This document shows, piece after piece, positions 30,087-36,447 of a stretch of 36,447 nucleotides of DNA (the first letter of the stretch is position 1; each line of letters starts with the position of its first letter). The translations under genes were made by a program, and so were the position numbers. This DNA comes from Pelagibacteraceae bacterium (lineage in GTDB: Bacteria > Pseudomonadota > Alphaproteobacteria > Pelagibacterales > Pelagibacteraceae). The notes under the pieces were generated by a model. It ran no database searches. It saw only the letters and a program-made list of their open reading frames with translations, and had not been told where the DNA came from. Location of the stretch: the NCBI GenBank assembly GCA_002684895.1, contig NYVZ01000018.1, positions 40,704 through 77,150 on the forward strand, in the 5' to 3' direction.

Positions 30087-31822
30087 AAAACTCCTCTGTC
30101 CAAGGTAAAGAGTGGGTAATTAAGAAATACGACAAAAACCTTTTAGAACTTATTTCTAGTAAATATGATCTTGATTTTTTCACAGCTAAACTACTTTCTA
30201 TTAGAGGGTTTAAAGAAAATGAAGTTGAAAGTTTTTTAAAACCAAAGATCAAAAATTATTTACCCAATCCGTTCCAATTTAAAGATTGCGATGAAGGAGT
30301 GAAGATTATTTACAAGCATATAAACAATAATAGCAAAGTCTGTATCTTTGGAGATTATGATGTCGATGGAGCCACATCTACTGGAATGATGTCACTATAT
30401 TTCAAAAAGTTAGATGTTAATTATTCAGTTTTTATACCTGACCGTCAAAAAGATGGTTATGGACCATCTATTGACACTTTTAAAAATATAATAAGAGAAA
30501 ATGTAAAGTTAATAATTACATTAGATTGTGGAACGACATCTTTTGAGGCAATAAAGCTTGCAAAAGAAAAGAATGTTGATGTTGTGGTTATTGATCATCA
30601 TAAATCACAGGAGAACTTGCCAATTGCCGATGCTGTAATCAACCCAAATCGTTTAGATGAAAATGATGATTATTATTATCTCTGTGCTGTTGGTGTTCTT
30701 TTTGTATTTCTTGCAGGTTTAAATAAGTTTTTAAGAGATAAAAAATATTTTGAAATAAAGAATACTAATGAACCGGATTTGTTTGAATTTTTAGACTTAG
30801 TGATGTTAGGAACTATTTGTGATGTAGTTCCATTAATAAGTTTAAATAGAGCTTTTGTTTATCAGGGTCTTAAAATAGCCGCTAGAAGAAACAATCTAGG
30901 TTTAAAAACTTTAACTGATTATTCTAAAATTAATAAAAAATTATCAACTTATGAAATTGGATATGTGTTAGGCCCAAAGATAAACGCCGGTGGGAGAATA
31001 GGAAAATCTAATTTAGGTTATAAGTTATTAACTACTGATGATGCAGAAACAGCGTATTTGATATCAAGTGAACTTAATAGTCTTAATTTAAAAAGAAAAG
31101 ATCTTGAGAGCAACATTATCAATGAAGCAATAAATTTAGTTGATAAACAAAAATTAGAAGACATAATATTTCTTGTTAAAAATGATTGGCATGAAGGATT
31201 AATTGGTATTGTTGCCAGTAGATTAAAAGAACATTATAATAGACCAGCTTTTATACTTTCACAAAATGGTTCAATTTGTAAAGGATCTGCAAGATCCATC
31301 TTTGGTTTTGACATCGGGTTAGCAATTACAAAATGTAAACAAATGAGTATTTTGATAAAGGGCGGAGGGCACCCAATGGCAGGAGGTTTTAGTATTGAGT
31401 ATGATAAAATAAATGAATTTAAGACAGAATTAATAAAAATCTATAATAAATCTAAAAGAGATAATAATAACCTTTTATATATAGATTCATATTTAGAAAG
31501 CTCAGCAATCAATAATGAATTAATAAATAAAATAAATACTCTTGAACCATACGGATCTGGAAACAAAGAACCAGTCTTTGCTTTTGAAAATTTTAAAGTT
31601 TGCAAGGTAATAGAAACTAACAATAATCATGTGAAGGTCGTGATCCAAAAAGGATCCTTTTATTTGAATGCAATTTGTTTTAATTCAAAAAATAAAGATA
31701 TTGGAAATTATTTACTGGATTATAAAAAAAATTTTAATGTCGCAGGCAAAATTAAGCTAAATGAATGGAATAGCAAAACAAATATCGAGCTAATAATTGA
31801 AGATATTCAATTAATAAACTAA
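30083..31822 (+). CDS. recJ: single-stranded-DNA-specific exonuclease RecJ
   Basis: IFGDYDVDGATSTGMM; VVVIDHHKSQENLP; KGGGHPMAGGFSI. Confidence 0.96.
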   Translation: MKNSSVQGKEWVIKKYDKNLLELISSKYDLDFFTAKLLSIRGFKENEVESFLKPKIKNYLPNPFQFKDCDEGVKIIYKHINNNSKVCIFGDYDVDGATSTGMMSLYFKKLDVNYSVFIPDRQKDGYGPSIDTFKNIIRENVKLIITLDCGTTSFEAIKLAKEKNVDVVVIDHHKSQENLPIADAVINPNRLDENDDYYYLCAVGVLFVFLAGLNKFLRDKKYFEIKNTNEPDLFEFLDLVMLGTICDVVPLISLNRAFVYQGLKIAARRNNLGLKTLTDYSKINKKLSTYEIGYVLGPKINAGGRIGKSNLGYKLLTTDDAETAYLISSELNSLNLKRKDLESNIINEAINLVDKQKLEDIIFLVKNDWHEGLIGIVASRLKEHYNRPAFILSQNGSICKGSARSIFGFDIGLAITKCKQMSILIKGGGHPMAGGFSIEYDKINEFKTELIKIYNKSKRDNNNLLYIDSYLESSAINNELINKINTLEPYGSGNKEPVFAFENFKVCKVIETNNNHVKVVIQKGSFYLNAICFNSKNKDIGNYLLDYKKNFNVAGKIKLNEWNSKTNIELIIEDIQLIN

Positions 31823-31870
31823 TTTTTTTTATTGATATTATAACAATATTAAATAAAAGGATTAAATTCC

Positions 31871-31945
31871 GGTCCCTTCGTCTATCGGTTAGGACACATG
31901 GTTTTCATCCATGAAAGAGGGGTTCGATTCCCCTAGGGACCGCCA
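31871..31945 (+). tRNA. tRNA-Glu (anticodon UUC), CCA encoded
   Basis: acceptor GGTCCCT/AGGGACC, T-arm GGTTCGATTCC, anticodon loop TTTTCAT. Confidence 0.95.
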
Positions 31946-31950
31946 AATTT

Positions 31951-32304
31951 ATGATTGAATTCACATTATTTATTTTTGCATGCTTATGGTCGTTTTTTTT
32001 TATTAAATTAAAGAAAAACTTTTCACAAAAAACAAACATCATACTCACTATTTTTGTTATAAAAATTTCTTATATAACGCTAATTTCAAGTATTTTTTTT
32101 GGAGTCACTAATTTTGGATTAAAAAAAACATTTATTAGTCTATTAGTAACTTTTCTAATAATAGAAATACTGTTTTTTATTGGAAAAAAATATTTATCAA
32201 ACAAAAGCAACCTTTTCGATAGAATAATAAAAATTAAGTATTATTTTGAATACGCTTTAATTGTAGTCTTTGCTGTATATTTAATAAATAAATTTTATTA
32301 TTAG
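31951..32304 (+). CDS. small multi-pass membrane protein of unknown function
   Basis: 117 aa ORF, about 4 hydrophobic segments, no recognised motif. Confidence 0.6.
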   Translation: MIEFTLFIFACLWSFFFIKLKKNFSQKTNIILTIFVIKISYITLISSIFFGVTNFGLKKTFISLLVTFLIIEILFFIGKKYLSNKSNLFDRIIKIKYYFEYALIVVFAVYLINKFYY

Positions 32305-32306
32305 TT

Positions 32307-32336
32307 TTGATAATGATTATCATTAACAAAGATAAT
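32307..32336 (+). promoter_or_regulatory. predicted promoter: -35 TTGATA (32307-32312), 18-nt spacer, -10 GATAAT (32331-32336)
   Basis: each hexamer matches 5/6 of the sigma70 consensus. Confidence 0.5.
32308..32322. promoter_or_regulatory. Fur-box-like palindrome TGATAATGATTATCA (perfect 7-1-7)
   Basis: exact match to the published 7-1-7 Fur motif TGATAATNATTATCA; overlaps the -35 and spacer. Confidence 0.65.
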
Positions 32337-32393
32337 TTATTTTCTATCTTGTTATTTAATAAATAATTTATAAATAAATAGCAGGAGTTAATT

Positions 32394-32573
32394 ATGAAAA
32401 ATATAAATACTGCAAGCTGTACAAAATGTGGAATGACATTAGCTTCCACTTGTTCAAAATGTAATAAAACTGTTGATTTTTCACAAACAGAGAACGGATG
32501 TTTAGTGCAAATTACAAAGTGTGATGACTGCTCAAATACTCCAATAGTAAAAGACGTTTGTCAGCAGATTTAG
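32394..32573 (+). CDS. 59-aa Cys-rich, zinc-ribbon-like small protein of unknown function
   Basis: translated directly: MKNINTASCTKCGMTLASTCSKCNKTVDFSQTENGCLVQITKCDDCSNTPIVKDVCQQI; AGGAG ribosome-binding site 6 nt before the ATG. Confidence 0.75.
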   Translation: MKNINTASCTKCGMTLASTCSKCNKTVDFSQTENGCLVQITKCDDCSNTPIVKDVCQQI

Positions 32574-32625
32574 TTTTATAATTATTGTTTAGTAGGAATG
32601 TTAATAAAACTTTTTTATTATTTTT

Positions 32626-32739
32626 TTAAGAAACCAGTCTTATAAGTGATGCAAAAATACCGTGTCCCGAAAATTCTATAATCAGTATTAGGGCAATTAA
32701 TATTAATATTTTTTTATTTTTTTTTATTTTTTCTATCAT
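32626..32739 (-). CDS. 37-aa single-pass membrane sORF, translationally coupled to the upstream gpx
   Basis: translated directly: MIEKIKKNKKILILIALILIIEFSGHGIFASLIRLVS; its ATG overlaps the gpx TGA (ATGA). Confidence 0.5.
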   Translation of the reverse strand: MIEKIKKNKKILILIALILIIEFSGHGIFASLIRLVS

Positions 32740-33263
32740 AGAATTTTTTCTATAGCGGATATTAGTTTGGAGCTATTAGGTTTTGTTAATGAGCCAAATG
32801 TATCCTCTATTTGACCAGATTTATTTATTAATATTTTATAAAAATTCCATTTAGGCTTAAATCCAGCTGTATCATTGGCCCATTTGAAGAATGGATGTGC
32901 ATTTTCACCCTTTATATTTGTAATATCAGTCATTGGAAAATTAATGCCAAAATTTACTTCACAAAATTTTTTTACCTCTTCTTTGTTTTGGAGTTCCTGA
33001 TTAAAGTCATTAGAAGAAACGCCTATTACAACAAAATCTTTTTTTTTATATTTATCCCATAAAGACTGCAAACCTTCATACTGATTTGTAAAACCGCATT
33101 TACTTGCAACATTAACTACTAGTATAGTTTTACCTTTGTATTTAGATAGGTTTATCTCTTCGCTATCTATTGAATTAAATTTAAAATCAAAAGCATTTTT
33201 CATATTTGCACTTACTGGACTATATAATAAAATAATTAAAATTAGTAATTTAAGCGATCGCAT
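32736..33263 (-). CDS. glutathione peroxidase family protein with signal peptide
   Basis: LVVNVASKCGFTNQYEGLQSLWDKYK; GVSSNDFNQE; FPMTDITNIKGENAHPFFKW; KWNFYKILINKSG. Confidence 0.93.
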   Translation of the reverse strand: MRSLKLLILIILLYSPVSANMKNAFDFKFNSIDSEEINLSKYKGKTILVVNVASKCGFTNQYEGLQSLWDKYKKKDFVVIGVSSNDFNQELQNKEEVKKFCEVNFGINFPMTDITNIKGENAHPFFKWANDTAGFKPKWNFYKILINKSGQIEDTFGSLTKPNSSKLISAIEKIL

Positions 33264-34440
33264 TCTTTTTTTTAGTTGTTATCAACAATAAGGCATAACC
33301 AGCCAATGTTGAAAATAGTGATCCTAATAGAACGCCAATTTTTACTCCGTCTATAATTTCCGACTCAGGAAATGCTAAATTTCCAACAAACAAACTCATA
33401 GTAAAACCTATTCCAGTAAGAATACCAACGCCATAAAAACTTCCCCAACTTGCATCATTAGGTTTTTCTGCTAATCCGAATTTAATTGCACCAACTGAGA
33501 AAATAAATACTCCGACTTGTTTTCCAATAAATAATCCAAGACAAATTCCAATTGGAACTGGTTCTAAAAACTGCGCAAATGACATTCCATCAAAGTTAAC
33601 ACCAGCGTTTCCGAAAGCAAATATTGGCATTATTATAAATGACACATAAGGGGCTAAAGTATGCTCAACATGTTTTAACATTGATTTACCATGATGAGAT
33701 GAATCTTGTTTGTGTGGTATAGTGATTGCCAAAAGTACTCCGGCAATTGTAGCATGAACACCAGACTCATGTGTAAAGAACCACATAAAAATTCCAACAA
33801 AAAGATATAGCGAGAAGTATTTAACGTTAAATTTATTTAGAATTAGAAGTATAGCAAAACATGCAAACATTAGGCCCAAGTATGTAGTATTTAATTCAGT
33901 TGTATAAAATATTGCTATAATAATAACAGCGCCCATGTCATCGATAATAGCAAGAGCAACCAAAAATACTTTGAGAGACAAGGGGACTCTTGATCCCAAT
34001 AAAGATAATATACCAATAGAAAATGCAATATCCGTTGCTGATGGTATTGCCCATCCCCTTAATGTTTCCGGTGTCTGGATATTAAAAGCTACATATATTA
34101 AAGCTGGCACTAACATACCGCCAACAGCTCCCATTATTGGTAGTGCAGCCTGAGTTGGTCTAGATAATTCACCTTCCACAAACTCCCTTTTAATTTCTAG
34201 TCCTACTACTAAGAAAAAAATTGCCATTAAGGCATCATTGATCCAATGAAATAAAGATAATTTAAGTTTAAAGTCTCCAAAACCTAATGAATAATATGTC
34301 TTTAATGCTTTGAAATAGTCTTCAGACAGTACAGAATTACTAATTATTAAAGCAATAATCGTCATCACAAGCAAAGTTATGCCTGCAGTACTTTCATGCT
34401 TGATATACCATTTGAAAAACGATGAAATTTTTAGGATCAT
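33250..34440 (-). CDS. nhaA: Na+/H+ antiporter NhaA
   Basis: INDALMAIFFLVVGLEIKREFVEGEL; GWAIPSATDIAFSIGIL; ALAIIDDMGAVIIIAIFYT. Confidence 0.96.
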   Translation of the reverse strand: MILKISSFFKWYIKHESTAGITLLVMTIIALIISNSVLSEDYFKALKTYYSLGFGDFKLKLSLFHWINDALMAIFFLVVGLEIKREFVEGELSRPTQAALPIMGAVGGMLVPALIYVAFNIQTPETLRGWAIPSATDIAFSIGILSLLGSRVPLSLKVFLVALAIIDDMGAVIIIAIFYTTELNTTYLGLMFACFAILLILNKFNVKYFSLYLFVGIFMWFFTHESGVHATIAGVLLAITIPHKQDSSHHGKSMLKHVEHTLAPYVSFIIMPIFAFGNAGVNFDGMSFAQFLEPVPIGICLGLFIGKQVGVFIFSVGAIKFGLAEKPNDASWGSFYGVGILTGIGFTMSLFVGNLAFPESEIIDGVKIGVLLGSLFSTLAGYALLLITTKKKNAIA

Positions 34441-34523
34441 AATAATTTATTACCACTTTCATTTTAAAAATGAAATTCTTAATTCTTTAAAAGATCAATA
34501 AAAAATGTATATAAGTTATCAGT

Positions 34524-34600
<77 letters not shown>

Positions 34601-34613
34601 AAATTTAACAAAT

Positions 34614-34895
34614 ATGAAAAAAGCTAAAATTTACATGCCATCTAAGACCGCAACTCAGTCAGGTCTGAATAAGAGTAAAAAATGGGTATTAGAATTTATT
34701 AAAGAAAACAATAATTACGATCATTTAATGAACTGGGAAAGCTCTGCCGATACGCAATCTCAAGTAAAACTTTTTTTTGTCAATAAAAATGCTGCAATAA
34801 ATTATGCTAAGAAAAATAATATTAATTACGAGATAACAGAAGCCAAAAAAATAAAAAAAATTATTAAATCGTATGCAGACAATTTCCTCTCATAA
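34614..34895 (+). CDS. ETC complex I subunit conserved-region protein (NDUFS4-like); start ATG 34614, not the track start inside the tRNA
   Basis: [25 protein letters not shown]...[37 protein letters not shown]. Confidence 0.87.
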   Translation: MKKAKIYMPSKTATQSGLNKSKKWVLEFIKENNNYDHLMNWESSADTQSQVKLFFVNKNAAINYAKKNNINYEITEAKKIKKIIKSYADNFLS

Positions 34896-34897
34896 AA

Positions 34898-35872
34898 ATG
34901 TTTAGAAGCTTTTTCCTTAACAAAAAATGGTTTTTGTGGTCTTGGGGTGGTGGATTGTTTTTATTATTATCTCTTTTGGTCCAAGTTACAATCACTGTTA
35001 AAATTAATGAATGGTACAAAGGTTTCTATGATCTATTGCAAAAACCTACTGAAAATGACATTTCAATGTTTTGGGATAAAATTATTGAATTTGCTTATCT
35101 AGCAATGCCGTACGTTATCTTAGCTACAATTACCGCTTACTTTACAAGATTATATGCATTTAGATGGAGAGAGGCTATGACATTTGATTACATACCTATT
35201 TGGTCTTCTGGTAGAGTTAAGGTTGAAGGATCTGCACAAAGATTGCAAGAAGATACAATGCGATTTGCAAAAATTGTAGAAAGCTTAGGTCTTCAAGTTG
35301 TTAGAGCAATTATGACTTTAATTGCGTTTACACCGATACTTTGGTCTTTATCTTCAAAAGTAGAAATTGATTTATTAAAAAATATACCAGGATCACTTGT
35401 ATGGGTAGCATTTGCAACAAGTGTTGGAAGTTTAATTATTAGTTGGTTTGTCGGTATTAAGTTACCCGGATTAGAGTATAATAATCAAAAAGTAGAAGCC
35501 AAATTTAGAAAGGAATTAGTTTATGGAGAAGATGATAGAGATGCTTATGCTAAACCTGATACAATTTTTGAATTATTTACAGGAATAAAATTTAATTATC
35601 ATCGACTTTTTCTTCACTATGGATATTTTGATATCTGGGTTAATATTTATGATCAATTTATGGTAATAGTTCCTTATCTTGTTATGGCCCCAGGTTTATT
35701 CACTGGTGCTATCACTTTAGGCTTTGTTATTCAGGTATCAAATGCTTTTGCAAGGGTTCATAGTAGTTTTTCTTTATTTACTCAAAATTGGACAACTATT
35801 ACGGAGTTAAGATCTATTTATAAGAGACTTAATGAGTTTGAAACTGCTATTGGATACAAAAAAATAGCTTAG
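34898..35872 (+). CDS. sbmA: SbmA/BacA-like peptide transporter
   Basis: VKINEWYKGFYDLLQ; YAFRWREAMTFDYI; EGSAQRLQEDTMRFA. Confidence 0.88.
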   Translation: MFRSFFLNKKWFLWSWGGGLFLLLSLLVQVTITVKINEWYKGFYDLLQKPTENDISMFWDKIIEFAYLAMPYVILATITAYFTRLYAFRWREAMTFDYIPIWSSGRVKVEGSAQRLQEDTMRFAKIVESLGLQVVRAIMTLIAFTPILWSLSSKVEIDLLKNIPGSLVWVAFATSVGSLIISWFVGIKLPGLEYNNQKVEAKFRKELVYGEDDRDAYAKPDTIFELFTGIKFNYHRLFLHYGYFDIWVNIYDQFMVIVPYLVMAPGLFTGAITLGFVIQVSNAFARVHSSFSLFTQNWTTITELRSIYKRLNEFETAIGYKKIA

Positions 35873-36447
35873 CCGGTATCTATAATATTAAGAATTTTAT
35901 CTTTTTTAAAAATCTTTAGAAGTGTTTCATATTTATTTTGATCATTTTCTTGAAGTAAATTTAGGTTGTTTTTCGCAAGCTCAAAAAGATGTGAATGGTA
36001 AATAGGGTCTGCAATCATAAAGTTTTTTTCACCACTCTGTTGATAGCCAATAATATCTCCATATCCTCTGAGTTTTAAATCTTCCTCAGAAATATAAAAA
36101 CCATCATTAGAATCTTTCATAATTTTCAATCTTTTTTTACCAGTCTCAGAAATTGTTGAAGAATACAACAAAATACAATTCGCTTGATTGCCAGATCTAC
36201 CAACCCTACCTCTTAGTTGGTGCAATTGTGCGAGGCCAAATCGTTCAGCGTTTTCAATGACAATGGTATTTGCATTAGGATTATCGATACCAACCTCTAT
36301 AACAGTAGTGGAGATAATACCTTTGACATCCCCATTTATAAAATCTTGCATTATTTTTTCTTTTTCTTCTTTTTTAAGAGAACCATGAATTAGTCCAATA
36401 TTATAACTAATTTTTTTCTTCAAAGATTCGTACCTTTTGATGGCTGC
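35869..36447 (-). CDS. recG: ATP-dependent DNA helicase RecG, C-terminal part (5' end beyond the window)
   Basis: GLIHGSLKKEEKEKIM; TTVIEVGIDNPNANTIVIENAERFGLAQLHQLRGRVGRS; frame open to the window end. Confidence 0.93.
   Translation of the reverse strand, partial: AAIKRYESLKKKISYNIGLIHGSLKKEEKEKIMQDFINGDVKGIISTTVIEVGIDNPNANTIVIENAERFGLAQLHQLRGRVGRSGNQANCILLYSSTISETGKKRLKIMKDSNDGFYISEEDLKLRGYGDIIGYQQSGEKNFMIADPIYHSHLFELAKNNLNLLQENDQNKYETLLKIFKKDKILNIIDTG

Noticed and set aside
32234-32449. 71-aa minus-strand ORF covering the Fur-box region
   Set aside because: Overlaps promoter, SD and the start of the Cys-rich gene; no coding features

Overview
The window is a very AT-rich, densely packed bacterial chromosome segment. 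Gene content and order look alphaproteobacterial, most likely a streamlined SAR11/Pelagibacterales-type genome; this is inference from composition and synteny, not a database search. Nearly all of it is core metabolism and information processing: slt, dapA, smpB, folK, rsh/spoT, pyrE, pdxJ, acpS, lepB, rnc, era, recO, parC, a flavin-reductase-like gene, rpiB, glyA, nrdR, ribD, ribE, ribBA-like, ribH, nusB, hppA, bamE-like, a ubiquinol-cytochrome c chaperone, rpmF, plsX, ihfA, a MerR regulator, rpmG, chorismate mutase, ctaA, rplM, rpsI, argC, hom, glpX and recJ. There are two tRNAs, Glu(UUC) and Pro(UGG). Between and beside the tRNAs is a more accessory region with small membrane proteins, an 8-Cys mini-protein, gpx, nhaA, an NDUFS4-like protein, sbmA/bacA-like and the 3' part of recG. 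I see no CRISPR array, transposon, prophage or obvious defence island. The best candidates for something undescribed are: (1) a 59-aa Cys-rich zinc-ribbon-like protein behind a perfect 7-1-7 Fur-box palindrome that overlaps a promoter; (2) an unannotated 37-aa membrane sORF coupled by an ATGA overlap to gpx; (3) a lepB start codon out of frame with its gene across an A11 tract; (4) mRNAs that begin 5 to 13 nt after a tRNA CCA end; (5) intrinsic terminators with the stop codon in the hairpin loop; (6) rewired core proteins (short Rsh, NrdR zinc-ligand change, RibBA without the GCHII zinc motif).
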